Positions 47,486-56,668 of a stretch of DNA of 60,923 nucleotides are shown here, in pieces. Below the pieces are notes generated by a model. It was not told where the DNA came from. It ran no database searches and saw only the letters and a program-made list of their open reading frames with translations. The stretch's first letter is position 1. Each line of letters begins with the position of its first letter. Location: positions 1 to 60,923 of the IMG/VR virus record IMGVR_UViG_3300002835_000193. The stretch is one strand, 5' to 3'. Both the position numbers and the translations under genes were made by a program. This DNA comes from a virus.

Positions 47486-48308
47486 GGTTCTCCAAGGAAT
47501 CTATTTTAATAGTTCCCGCCTCTGCTTCAGAACATGCTTTTTGAATTGGACATCTTGCACAAATTTTTGAGTTAGATCTATAATTCCTTTTAGGAATAGT
47601 TTGATCAACCCATGCTTTGCGAACTGTTCTCATCCAATCAAATGCCTGGTTAACCCACCTGCGGTAATGATCGTTTAGTTCAATAGGAAGTGTAAGCAAT
47701 TCATGATTATTTTTATTTTCATAAATCAATACACCCTTATCTTTTTTAAATACTTTCATATAAATAAGAACTTGTTTTAAATGATCCATCTTTGGTTTTC
47801 TATGCATTTTTCTATATTCAAAACCTTCATTTGGCACAGTTTTAATTTCGCCAACAATGTCAGTTCCGTTGTAATGCAACATAGCGTCTGCAAATCCATT
47901 GATAGGAGGATCTTCAGATCTTACAGCCAACTCCATTGCTGGATGTATTTGTTTATTATACTTTCTTGGCTCTGGATCCATTTCTAAATCTTCAGCAAGA
48001 ACACCAGATTTTAATAAAGCATCTTGAATTCTACCGTGACTTAGATTACCACCTGTTCTGTTAGCAACACCGTAAGCATCTGCGTTATCTTCCCACACAG
48101 TTCCTTCAAAGGCTAAATACCAAAATCTTGCACACTCACCATGGTTCCATACTAATGTTGATGGAGAAAAACTATATTTTTTTGCATACTTAGGTTTTAA
48201 GTTTGCAGTATATCCTTTTTCAATTGATTCAATTAGACCTTTAGTAAAGTCTACATCGCCATTATGTATTTCTTTTTTAATCATAACTTGCTGTAATAAA
48301 TTTTTCAT
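47469..48308 (-). CDS. Cas4-like PD-(D/E)XK nuclease (RecB family)
   Basis: 279 residues. Catalytic pattern: GGNLSHGRIQD (His), NGFADAMLHYN (Asp), DIVGEIKTV (E-x-K) and HLKQVLIYMKVF (Gln). Cysteines before the domain (GECARF) and after it (CARCPIQKAC) match the Fe-S cluster of Cas4-type 5'-3' exonucleases. AAGGACAAAC precedes the start. Probably processes DNA ends with the RecA-like protein. Confidence 0.85.
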   Translation of the reverse strand: MKNLLQQVMIKKEIHNGDVDFTKGLIESIEKGYTANLKPKYAKKYSFSPSTLVWNHGECARFWYLAFEGTVWEDNADAYGVANRTGGNLSHGRIQDALLKSGVLAEDLEMDPEPRKYNKQIHPAMELAVRSEDPPINGFADAMLHYNGTDIVGEIKTVPNEGFEYRKMHRKPKMDHLKQVLIYMKVFKKDKGVLIYENKNNHELLTLPIELNDHYRRWVNQAFDWMRTVRKAWVDQTIPKRNYRSNSKICARCPIQKACSEAEAGTIKIDSLENLGEEL

Positions 48309-48336
48309 GTTTGTCCTTTTAATATAGTATAGCAGA

Positions 48337-48669
48337 CTATCGCGTAATGTACTTAAGAGCAGAAACTAAATCATTAATTGACTCTGCAGCAGTATAATAT
48401 ATATTCTTTTTTGCTCTATCGTTTTTATCAACATTGGTCATCCAAGTTGCTTTAAAGGACATCTTTGCTGCAATTGCTTGCAGTCTAACAATTTCTATAG
48501 TTGCAACATTCATTGGTATATCTGGCTTAATAATAACCTTTGCAATAAATGTTAATGCTGTAGTTAATTCTTCATCTTGCATATACTCTGCTATTTCAGC
48601 AAGACCGTTAACCATCTCTAATGTTGTTTTACTGTTTTCAGTTTCCAAGACCAAATCCTCCGTTGTCAT
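48337..48669 (-). CDS. hypothetical helical protein
   Basis: 110 residues, all-helical pattern (LEMVNGLAEIAEYMQDEELTTALTFIAKVI). It overlaps the oxygenase at 48638 by 32 bases. I do not recognise a family. Confidence 0.65.
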   Translation of the reverse strand: MTTEDLVLETENSKTTLEMVNGLAEIAEYMQDEELTTALTFIAKVIIKPDIPMNVATIEIVRLQAIAAKMSFKATWMTNVDKNDRAKKNIYYTAAESINDLVSALKYITR

Positions 48670-49414
48670 TATCTGCTATTCCTAGTTTGTTTCCTTCTTC
48701 GTGATACTGTGTCCAACTTTGTTGAAATCTTGGATGTTGATTTAACTCATCAATATATTTTTGTCTTAATTCAGGGTGGTGTTGATTATCTATTGGGTTT
48801 TCATCTCCTAAAAATCTATAATTATCTGGAGGACAATAATCAAAACTAACTATCTCAACATATTCTCCAGGCTTCCAGTGTCTCTTAGGTCTCCAATGAA
48901 CTTGATTAACTGCACTAAACACCATAGCGTCACCGTTTTTAAGATCATAATGTTCACCATCAATAACTAGTTGCCAGTCATCAACGTTGCCACCAATTTG
49001 ATAATTAAAAGTAACTAGGTTCTCATCAGCATCAATATGTGGCGGAAGCGATGGTGCATACTTTCCGTCTCCATACTGCATATCATATTTAATATAATTG
49101 TAGTGACATAGTTTTATTTCTTCTTTATATACTGGTTTTGCATACGAGTCCATAATATCTTCTATTTCTTTTGGACATTCAAATTCGATTAACTCTCTAG
49201 ACATGATTGTAATTTTTTTAGGATAAAACCTATTCATGGCTGATATAGTTGCATCATCTGATTTAATTAAATCATCTACTACAATGTTTCTATTTTCTTC
49301 AATAGTGCTTCTTAACAAATCTGCTTGTTGTTGTGTAAAAGGTTTTTCAATATAAAATGGAAGTTTTTTATTATATTTATTAAAATCAGTTAAAAACTTG
49401 TGCATCTCTGTCAT
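48638..49414 (-). CDS. 2OG-Fe(II) oxygenase, HWR type
   Basis: 258 residues from the ATG at 49414 (TAATG with the upstream gene); GAGGG lies about ten bases before. H126-x-D128 (PHID) and H173 in NQVHWRP. The longest member of a run of five; the C-terminal extension (residues 180-258, GDENPIDNQHHPELRQKYID) is not shared. Substrate unknown. Confidence 0.78.
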   Translation of the reverse strand: MTEMHKFLTDFNKYNKKLPFYIEKPFTQQQADLLRSTIEENRNIVVDDLIKSDDATISAMNRFYPKKITIMSRELIEFECPKEIEDIMDSYAKPVYKEEIKLCHYNYIKYDMQYGDGKYAPSLPPHIDADENLVTFNYQIGGNVDDWQLVIDGEHYDLKNGDAMVFSAVNQVHWRPKRHWKPGEYVEIVSFDYCPPDNYRFLGDENPIDNQHHPELRQKYIDELNQHPRFQQSWTQYHEEGNKLGIADNDNGGFGLGN

Positions 49415-50049
49415 TAGTATGATCCCTCTGTTGGGTTTGAACTGATACCTGGTGTTTGCTCCCACACATTATATTGGTAATCTCTTTTACCAATAATCTC
49501 TTCTTTTTCTTCTGTGGATTTAAAATTATTAAATTTAGGAACAAAATGTAAAAATAAGGCCTCTAAAAATTCTTCATCTTTAAATTCTTTTTTAGGTCTC
49601 CAGTGAACTTGATGTGTTCCAGAAAATGTTAGTGCTTGGTTGTCATTAAGTTTAAATGTTTGTTCAGACTTCCAATTATCAACAACTATGTCCCAATCAA
49701 CATTAGATTTTAATTGCACATCAACTGTAAATCTTCTGCCATCAAAAGCATCATCTATGTGTGGAAATAGTAATGGATTAAACCATAACTTTTTACAGTC
49801 AGATATTGTTTTTTGATATCTAGAAAAATTATATTCTGCAAGAACTAACCCTTCGCCAACAATATCTTCAGCAATTTTAGTAACTTTGTCTACAATGTCT
49901 TGTGGCAACTCAATGTGCCAACTTACATAACTTAGGTATTGTTGAAAGTCTGTACGATCAGTGTTTTGCACTATATCGTATATTCTTTTTATTTCACCTT
50001 CTGTAAAAAAGTTATCTACAACTTTATTTGGAGCATCCTTATAATTCAT
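49414..50049 (-). CDS. 2OG-Fe(II) oxygenase, HWR type
   Basis: 211 residues. H97-x-D99 (FPHID), then FDGRRFTVDVQLKSNVDWDIVVD and H149 in FSGTHQVHWRPKKEF. Same blocks as the next three genes, indicating repeated tandem duplication. A usual 2OG-binding Arg about ten residues after the distal His is not obvious; the Arg two residues after His could serve. Confidence 0.8.
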   Translation of the reverse strand: MNYKDAPNKVVDNFFTEGEIKRIYDIVQNTDRTDFQQYLSYVSWHIELPQDIVDKVTKIAEDIVGEGLVLAEYNFSRYQKTISDCKKLWFNPLLFPHIDDAFDGRRFTVDVQLKSNVDWDIVVDNWKSEQTFKLNDNQALTFSGTHQVHWRPKKEFKDEEFLEALFLHFVPKFNNFKSTEEKEEIIGKRDYQYNVWEQTPGISSNPTEGSY

Positions 50050-50053
50050 TTGT

Positions 50054-50701
50054 TTACTTTGCTTCTACTGGTACTGGTTGTCTTTCTATGCCAGTTTTTT
50101 CTCTAAACCTGTGAGACCAATATTCTAAAATTAACTTTTGATCTTTGCTCCAAGGTCTATGATCAGCATATTTAAAATGAACAAATAACATATCTACTTT
50201 ATCTGTATCTGACAATGTTTTATTTTCTCTCCAATGTACTTGCTGAGTTCCAGCAAAAACTAAACCATCGTTATTTTCTAAATTAAAAGACTCACCTTCT
50301 ACTACAACTGCCCAAGGTGTAGTAGCATTTAATTGTATGTCAAGGGTTATTCTTTGTCCATCTTTTTCATGAGTATCAAAATGTGGAAATAGTTTTGGTT
50401 CATAACCATACTCGCGAGAATATCTTGCAAAAGATAATTCACTTAAAATCATTTGTTCACCCAAAAGATTGCTTATCCAGGTAGTTAAATATTTTTGTAA
50501 CTCTTCATTATAAAAATTCCAAGCCCTGTGTCCAACAAAATCTTGAGTAATAAAGTTATTCTTTACTCTTTCAACTTCCTGATAGATAATTTTATTATGT
50601 TCTTCAGTAATCATATTTTTGTAAACAAATACTTCAAAATCTCTATTTGGTACAATTCCTTTTTCTAACTCTTCATTATATATTGCTGGATCAAATGACA
50701 T
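50054..50701 (-). CDS. 2OG-Fe(II) oxygenase, HWR type
   Basis: 215 residues. FPHFDTHEKDGQRITLDIQLN (H107, D109), WAVVVEGESFNLENNDGLVFAGTQQVHWRENK (H156). Shares a one-base overlap with the gene upstream. Closest to 50701. Confidence 0.82.
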   Translation of the reverse strand: MSFDPAIYNEELEKGIVPNRDFEVFVYKNMITEEHNKIIYQEVERVKNNFITQDFVGHRAWNFYNEELQKYLTTWISNLLGEQMILSELSFARYSREYGYEPKLFPHFDTHEKDGQRITLDIQLNATTPWAVVVEGESFNLENNDGLVFAGTQQVHWRENKTLSDTDKVDMLFVHFKYADHRPWSKDQKLILEYWSHRFREKTGIERQPVPVEAK

Positions 50702-51408
50702 TATTGTTCTCCCTGAAAAAAATTATCACTAGCAGTTTGAATCCATTCGTCCTTACGTGCCCAGTTTCCTGCTGTTGGATCGATAGGTAATGGATCAAGA
50801 TGAATACCAGTTTCTTCTTGATATTTTGTTTCCCAATAGTCCATTATTGCTTTTTGGTTTGGACTTTGAGGTTTATTGTTTTTATATTTAAAGTGACCAA
50901 ATACTGCTGCCACAAAATCACCTTTTTTAAACTTTAAGTTATCTCTCCAATGTATTTGTTGAGTACCAGAAAAGACTAAACCCTTGTTGTTGCTGGTCTT
51001 GTATCTTTTATTTTCAACAAATAAATCCCAATCAACATTTGAATCAATCTGTACAGAAACAGTTAACCTTTGTCCTTCTGTTGAATGATTATCATAATGA
51101 GGATATAGTTTTGGTTCATAGCCAAAGTCTGGTGTATAAATGCATAATTCTAATTCTGTTAAAACAACTTCGTCTCCAAGTTTTTTACTAACTAGTTCTT
51201 CTAGTCTTTTAGAAATTTCTGGATATCCCATGCCCCATTTTCTTTGACCAGCATAACCAGTTGTAGTGTAATAGTGTTGAAATCTTTTATAATGATGCTT
51301 GATTGTAAACAAGTGATGTTCATCAAAAACATCTTCTATTTCTAATGCCTCAAAATCTTTATTGTCTACAAAACCTTTTTCTAACTCTTCTTTTGATAAA
51401 GTATTCAC
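50701..51408 (-). CDS. 2OG-Fe(II) oxygenase, HWR type
   Basis: 235 residues. YPHYDNHSTEGQRLTVSVQID (H104, D106), NNKGLVFSGTQQIHWRDNLKF (H153), NKPQSPNQKAIMDYWE near the end as in 50054 (KDQKLILEYWS). AGGGATTAAGT lies upstream of the ATG. Confidence 0.82.
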   Translation of the reverse strand: MNTLSKEELEKGFVDNKDFEALEIEDVFDEHHLFTIKHHYKRFQHYYTTTGYAGQRKWGMGYPEISKRLEELVSKKLGDEVVLTELELCIYTPDFGYEPKLYPHYDNHSTEGQRLTVSVQIDSNVDWDLFVENKRYKTSNNKGLVFSGTQQIHWRDNLKFKKGDFVAAVFGHFKYKNNKPQSPNQKAIMDYWETKYQEETGIHLDPLPIDPTAGNWARKDEWIQTASDNFFQGEQ

Positions 51409-51948
51409 TTAATCCCTATCTGTTGGTTTTTGAAAGAAAAAGAATAGCATATTTACAAACTCATCTTTTTTAAAATTCTTTTGTGGTCTACCATGAAATT
51501 GTTTTAGTGGTCTAAGGATTACTCCTTGGTTATCGGCTAGTTCATAGTTTATGTTATCAATTGTGATTGGCCAAACTGTGTTTGAATGTAACTGATAGTC
51601 TAATAAAGTCGTGTCATTTTTTTGATCAAAGTGACCATTTAATTTTGGGCTTCCAGTGTTAGAGGAATATTCTGCATACACTGTGCTAATGTACTCACAT
51701 GATCCATAGTTATCTTTCATAACCTTTTTTAACTTTTCAATAATATGTTCTGGAGTTGGAAGTATTTCTGCCATCAATCTTCCGTTTTCTCTATCTATCA
51801 TTACAACATCATCTTGATTAATAAGTGATCCATTTTCGTCATGTACAATATCAACGTGTGGCCTGTTTGTCATTTCAGATTGAACCATAAGGTGCAACTC
51901 AATGCACTCTTCTTTAGTAAACAAATCATTCAATACTATATTTTCCAT
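51409..51948 (-). CDS. 2OG-Fe(II) oxygenase-like, divergent first gene of the run
   Basis: 179 residues. NGHFDQKNDTTLLDYQLHSNTVWPITIDN (H106, D108) and PLKQFHGRPQKNF (H152), with HGR in place of HWR. The most divergent of the five and slightly shorter. First transcribed of the run. Confidence 0.75.
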   Translation of the reverse strand: MENIVLNDLFTKEECIELHLMVQSEMTNRPHVDIVHDENGSLINQDDVVMIDRENGRLMAEILPTPEHIIEKLKKVMKDNYGSCEYISTVYAEYSSNTGSPKLNGHFDQKNDTTLLDYQLHSNTVWPITIDNINYELADNQGVILRPLKQFHGRPQKNFKKDEFVNMLFFFFQKPTDRD

Positions 51949-51955
51949 ATTACTA

Positions 51956-52240
51956 TTATACCCTATCTGTTAATTGTTCTAGTATATCCATTTCAATAAT
52001 GGCTAGTCTTGTCTTGTTATTACCCTGTCCTAAAACCACAACTATTGCTGGATCCATGTTTTTCTTAAGAGCATCTGTTACAGCCTTAGCCCAAACCTCT
52101 TTGTTTAAAGTAAAAGACTTAGACACTTCCTTAAAATCAATTACAAAGTTATTCCAAGAAGCATCACCCTTTACGGTGTTTCTTCCTGAGTTCTTGTGCT
52201 GCGTAGCACCTATTCTTTTACTTTCGCTCTTCTCGCTCAT
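51956..52240 (-). CDS. small PD-(D/E)XK nuclease-like protein (resolvase type)
   Basis: 94 residues. GRNTVKGDASWNNFVIDFKEVSKSFTL has the KGD and D-x-K order of phage Holliday-junction or VRR-NUC-like nucleases, followed by a helix (KEVWAKAVTDALKKN) and a strand (PAIVVVLGQGN). With the RuvC-like protein the phage would have two resolving nucleases. Confidence 0.65.
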   Translation of the reverse strand: MSEKSESKRIGATQHKNSGRNTVKGDASWNNFVIDFKEVSKSFTLNKEVWAKAVTDALKKNMDPAIVVVLGQGNNKTRLAIIEMDILEQLTDRV

Positions 52241-52400
52241 AATCCTTCTTTCGTTTATGTACCAGCGTTACTTTACTTAAATGCTTTTCTTTGCACATCC
52301 ACGTTAACTCTTTAGTCTCTGTGTAAGATCTTAAGGTTGCTACTATAGCCTTGCAGGTATGACAAACAAACTTGCCATTATAAAGAGTATAGTTAGACAC
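52218..52400 (-). CDS. small zinc-ribbon phage protein
   Basis: 60 residues. GKFVCHTCKAIVATLRSY then LTWMCKEKHLSKVTLVHKRKKDYERE. Cys and His pairs (CxxC, CxxxH) give one zinc site. I recognise the pattern as conserved in T4-like and other large phages near recA, function unknown. Confidence 0.75.
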   Translation of the reverse strand: MSNYTLYNGKFVCHTCKAIVATLRSYTETKELTWMCKEKHLSKVTLVHKRKKDYEREERK

Positions 52401-53400
52401 TAAGTTTTTTCTTAATCATATCTTGAAGATCAAGGTCCTCTCTTACTCTATCAATGAATCCTTCTCTACCTTGAACTTTTGTACCGTCTTCAAGTTGATA
52501 CCACGCACCAGTTCTGTTAATTATACCTACAGACTCTGCTGTATCTACAAGGTCACCTATGGCGTCTATGCCAAGGCTGTCTCCTCTAAAGTAAAAATCA
52601 TATTCACCAGATTGAAAACCTGGAGATGTTTTTGAAAATTGTAGTTCCCACTTTATCTTTCTTCCAATTTTTTCTTCTATTAACTTATCCCCAATTTGAA
52701 TCTTTCCTTTGAGTGCTTGATTGTCTGACTCTGAAGAAAAAAGTTTAACAATGCAAGAAGAATAAAACTTTGTAGCCTGACCACCTGATGGTTGTTGACT
52801 GGTGTACATTGCATTAATATTATTTCTTGATTGAGAAATAAGTACTAACAATGTTGGCTTTACTTTATTGTTTGCGTAATTTAACATTTTCCAAGCATTA
52901 CTAAAGTCACGAGATTCGGCACCAATTTGTTTTGTATTTTCTAATGCTTTCATTTCATCAGTATCTTTTTCAAAATAGATTGCAGGAAGCATTGATGTTA
53001 TTGAATCAACAACAATCAAATCAACTCCAGCATTCATTAATCCAACACCTACATCAACCATGTCGCTGATGGTTCTTGCCTGTGAATAAATAAGTTTTTC
53101 TGGATCAACACCAAGTGATTTAGCCCAATCCTCAGAGTATGACATTTCAGAATCAATCCAAGCACAAACCTTTCCTTCTTTTTGTGCAAGAGCAATCATC
53201 TGTAAACACATTGAAGATTTTGCAGAAGACTTACTTCCCCAAATTAAAACCTGCCTACCATATGGAAGTCCTCCACCAAGTGCACGATTTAATCCAAAAC
53301 TAGGTGTAGGTTGATATTCAAAATTTATCCCCACTCCATTACCAAGTCTTTTACGTAACTTAGGATCTAACTGTGATAATACTTCTTCTACGCTAACCAT
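52393..53400 (-). CDS. RecA/UvsX-type recombinase
   Basis: 335 residues. Walker A GSKSSAKS (55-62), Walker B VDLIVVDSI (D132), then QIGAESRDFSNAW and LLVLISQSRNNI, the loop-2 region, and a Gln-rich ATP-sensing block. It lacks the C-terminal domain of full RecA partly. It forms filaments on single-stranded DNA and exchanges strands in recombination-dependent replication. It overlaps the polymerase gene by 8 bases. Confidence 0.9.
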   Translation of the reverse strand: MVSVEEVLSQLDPKLRKRLGNGVGINFEYQPTPSFGLNRALGGGLPYGRQVLIWGSKSSAKSSMCLQMIALAQKEGKVCAWIDSEMSYSEDWAKSLGVDPEKLIYSQARTISDMVDVGVGLMNAGVDLIVVDSITSMLPAIYFEKDTDEMKALENTKQIGAESRDFSNAWKMLNYANNKVKPTLLVLISQSRNNINAMYTSQQPSGGQATKFYSSCIVKLFSSESDNQALKGKIQIGDKLIEEKIGRKIKWELQFSKTSPGFQSGEYDFYFRGDSLGIDAIGDLVDTAESVGIINRTGAWYQLEDGTKVQGREGFIDRVREDLDLQDMIKKKLSV

Positions 53401-56400
53401 TGATATCCTCCAAGATTACGGTTCCGTCTTTTGTTTTGCCCAAAGTAAATTTATAAGCATGTCCCTCTTCTAATTTCATATAAGCCTGTGCAAATGATGT
53501 TGGAAATACCATAACTGAATGTAGGTCTCTTGATGTATCTGCCAAAGTTAGTGATGCCATTTTTTTGCCTGCTTTTGTTATTCTAGGTTTAAATGATACC
53601 ACATACATCTCTTCATTTGTAAACGGTAATTGCTTATAGTTTAAAAACTTAACCAAGGCACTTGATGATCCTTTAATTTGATCAACTGGTATTGCAGAAA
53701 GAATTCTATTATCATTAACAAGAATCAAATATGTTTGTCCAGTTTCAATAGTTGTTTGTTCTTCATCAAATATTCCAACACTACCAGTTTTATCTAGCAC
53801 TTCAACTCTAGACCAACCCTTACTTCTTTTAATACTTTTTACCATGCCCATAATAACAAATGAACCCTTTTCATCATAATCTTCTATTTCTTTTATAAAG
53901 GCATGATAATGTGCGGGAAGACTAACATTAAATTCTGGTAAGTTTAAAACTTCATATAAGTTTTGACGAATGTCTTCATCGTTTCTAGGGTTATCAGAAA
54001 ATGTAGCAGCACCAATAAGTTTCAGTGCATTAAGTGCTCTACTGTTTACACCATTACCTTTAGTAAAAGTAAACTCTTCTAACTCTTTATATGAATTAAA
54101 TGGTCTGGCATCAATATACTTTTTAGCAATATTGTCAGATATATACTTAATAGCAGAAAGACCAAACCTAATTCCTTTACCTTCAATTTTAAAATCTATA
54201 TCAGAGTCATTAATATGTGGTAACTTAACTGGAATACCCATTCTTTTTGCTTCAATTAAATATTCAGTACGAGTATCCTTATTGCTTTCATTTTTAAGCA
54301 AAGCAAACATAAACTCAAGTGGATAATAATACTTTAACCACGCTGTCCAATACGAGAGCGTAGAGTAAGCAACTGCATGAGACTTGTTGAACGAATATCC
54401 CGCATGTGCCTCAAAGTCATGCCAAAGATCACGAGCAACGTTGGGAGCAACATACTTAGAAGCACCCTCAACAAACTTTTCTTTAAAAACATCAAACTCC
54501 CTCGCATCTTTCTTTTTACCAATAATCTTTCTAACCTTATCTGCATCGGCCATTGTCATGCCACCAAGGTGCACGCAAGCCTGCATAACTTGTTCCTGAT
54601 ACAAAACACATCCATAAGTATCAGATGTAAATTCTTTCATTACTTGATGCACATAAGATACATTTTGTTTACCATGCTTACGAGCCAAATAATCTTTACC
54701 AATAGTATTCATTGCACCTGGTCTAACTAGTGCGTTAGATGCAGCAAGTTCATTTAGATTTTTAACACCCATCTTAACCAATAAGTTTGTGTATGGTGTT
54801 GCTTCACATTGAAACACACCTTTTGTATATCCATCAGAAAGCATTTCATAAACTTTAGGATCTTCCATATTAATTTTTAATGGATCTATATCTACATAGT
54901 GATTTTCTTTAATCATACTTATAGCATCTTTAATAACACTTAAAGTTTTCAAACCAAGTGCATCTATTTTAATTAAACCAATTCTTTCGGCTTCTTCCAT
55001 ATCAATACCAACTACTGGAATTCTTTCATCGCTTCCAGGTGATGACCTTGTTTCTAGTGGTGCATATCTAAAAATAGGATTCTTACTTGTTACAACACCT
55101 GCGGCATGAATACCAGTTCCACGAATTCTTCCACGTAGTTGTTCTCCATAAACTTGTACTTCTGGATATTTTTCTCTAAACCAATCTGTTGATCTTGAAC
55201 TACAGTATTCTTCCCATGTGTCCACTAACTTTAAAACTTTGTTAACATCTGACAAAGGAATATTTAAAACTCTTGATACGTCTCTAACAACACCTTTATC
55301 TTTAAATTGTAAAAATGTAGCAATAGATGCAACGTGTCTATACTGTCTAACTAGATAATCTTTTACCTCATCACGACGTGAGTCTTGAATATCTGTATCA
55401 ATATCTGGAAAATCATTACGTTCTGGATTAATAAATCTAAAGAAAAGTAAACCATGTTTAATTGGATCAATATCTGTAATATTTAAAGCATAGCATAAAA
55501 GTGATCCAGCAGAAGATCCTCGACCAGGACCAACCATGATTCCTTCTTTTTTAGCCCAGTTAATCATGCTTTGCACAACTAGAAAATATGGACCAAACTT
55601 TTTATCTTTAATTACCTTTAACTCATCATTAAGTCTTTCTACATATACAGGATCTTCTAACAAACCTTTATCTTTTAAACCCTGCATTGCAATGTCTTTT
55701 AATTCTTTATCTGGGTTTCTATATTGAACTGGTAATAAGTCCAAGCCTTCTTGTAAGTCATAGTCTTCTACCTTATTGGCAATCTCTATAGTATTAGAGT
55801 ATATGTCTTCTCTGAATATACCCTGCTTTTCCATGGCAGATTTAATTTCTTCGTAACTTAACAAATGTATGTCAAATTTATTAAATGTTATCTGTCTATC
55901 CTTGCCGTACAGATAATCTAAACGCTCCATCATATCTTTATGCTTTTTAGACTTATCGTATGTATGATCTTTTTCTACTTTAGCATGTGTGTTTAACAGC
56001 AGTTTAAATTCTTGCACTTCTCTTTGTTCTTTGCAACTATGGTGACAGTCTGGGGTAACAACTACTTTTACACCAAATTCGTCAGCAAGAGCAATAAGTT
56101 GTTTGTTTATCTCAGCAGGATTATGTGGCATTACTTCAATATAATAATCATCTTTAAAAGTATCTTTAAACCATTCAATGTATTTTTTTGCTACTGCAAA
56201 TGCATTTTCTTCCAAGGCTTTAACAAGCACACTACTTGGACAAGCAGATGTAACTATAATACCTTCTGAATATTGTTTTAATATTTCAAAATCAAATCTT
56301 GGTTTTTTAAAATATCCTTCAGTCCAAGCAATTTCATTTATTTTATTTAAGTTTTCTAAACCAATCTTATTTTTAGCGAGAAGGACTATATGGTTATAGA

Positions 56401-56665
56401 CTAAATCAAGTTGACCGTCTCTCTCAGACTTGTCTCTTGTATCAAATCTATCTTGACACATATAGCCCTCTACGCCAAGAATAGGCTTAACGTTCTTTGC
56501 TTTTGCACCTCGATACAGTTCTCTATGCCCAGATAAGGTTCCGTGATCTGTGATTGCAATTGCTTGCATACCCAAATCAACTGCACGGTCTATATATTCT
56601 TCTGGAGTAGCAACACCATCAAATAATGAATAGTGTGTGTGAACGTGTAAGCCTACATAACTCAT
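53393..56665 (-). CDS. dnaE: DNA polymerase III alpha subunit (DnaE type, family C)
   Basis: 1090 residues. The PHP domain has HVHTHYS (H7, H9) and TDHGTLSG (39-46). The palm has GPGRGSSAGS (379-388) and the catalytic PDIDTD (420-425), then a tail with the helix-hairpin-helix, and an OB-type domain (FVIMGMVKSIKR). It is close to full-length bacterial DnaE. A family C polymerase in a phage replaces the usual A or B type. No phage clamp or loader is visible, so it probably uses the host clamp. Confidence 0.95.
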   Translation of the reverse strand: MSYVGLHVHTHYSLFDGVATPEEYIDRAVDLGMQAIAITDHGTLSGHRELYRGAKAKNVKPILGVEGYMCQDRFDTRDKSERDGQLDLVYNHIVLLAKNKIGLENLNKINEIAWTEGYFKKPRFDFEILKQYSEGIIVTSACPSSVLVKALEENAFAVAKKYIEWFKDTFKDDYYIEVMPHNPAEINKQLIALADEFGVKVVVTPDCHHSCKEQREVQEFKLLLNTHAKVEKDHTYDKSKKHKDMMERLDYLYGKDRQITFNKFDIHLLSYEEIKSAMEKQGIFREDIYSNTIEIANKVEDYDLQEGLDLLPVQYRNPDKELKDIAMQGLKDKGLLEDPVYVERLNDELKVIKDKKFGPYFLVVQSMINWAKKEGIMVGPGRGSSAGSLLCYALNITDIDPIKHGLLFFRFINPERNDFPDIDTDIQDSRRDEVKDYLVRQYRHVASIATFLQFKDKGVVRDVSRVLNIPLSDVNKVLKLVDTWEEYCSSRSTDWFREKYPEVQVYGEQLRGRIRGTGIHAAGVVTSKNPIFRYAPLETRSSPGSDERIPVVGIDMEEAERIGLIKIDALGLKTLSVIKDAISMIKENHYVDIDPLKINMEDPKVYEMLSDGYTKGVFQCEATPYTNLLVKMGVKNLNELAASNALVRPGAMNTIGKDYLARKHGKQNVSYVHQVMKEFTSDTYGCVLYQEQVMQACVHLGGMTMADADKVRKIIGKKKDAREFDVFKEKFVEGASKYVAPNVARDLWHDFEAHAGYSFNKSHAVAYSTLSYWTAWLKYYYPLEFMFALLKNESNKDTRTEYLIEAKRMGIPVKLPHINDSDIDFKIEGKGIRFGLSAIKYISDNIAKKYIDARPFNSYKELEEFTFTKGNGVNSRALNALKLIGAATFSDNPRNDEDIRQNLYEVLNLPEFNVSLPAHYHAFIKEIEDYDEKGSFVIMGMVKSIKRSKGWSRVEVLDKTGSVGIFDEEQTTIETGQTYLILVNDNRILSAIPVDQIKGSSSALVKFLNYKQLPFTNEEMYVVSFKPRITKAGKKMASLTLADTSRDLHSVMVFPTSFAQAYMKLEEGHAYKFTLGKTKDGTVILEDING

Positions 56666-56668
56666 CTA

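Noticed and set aside
54334-54730. ORFs overlapping dnaE in other frames
   Set aside because: They are inside the coding sequence of a well-recognised polymerase and have no start signals.
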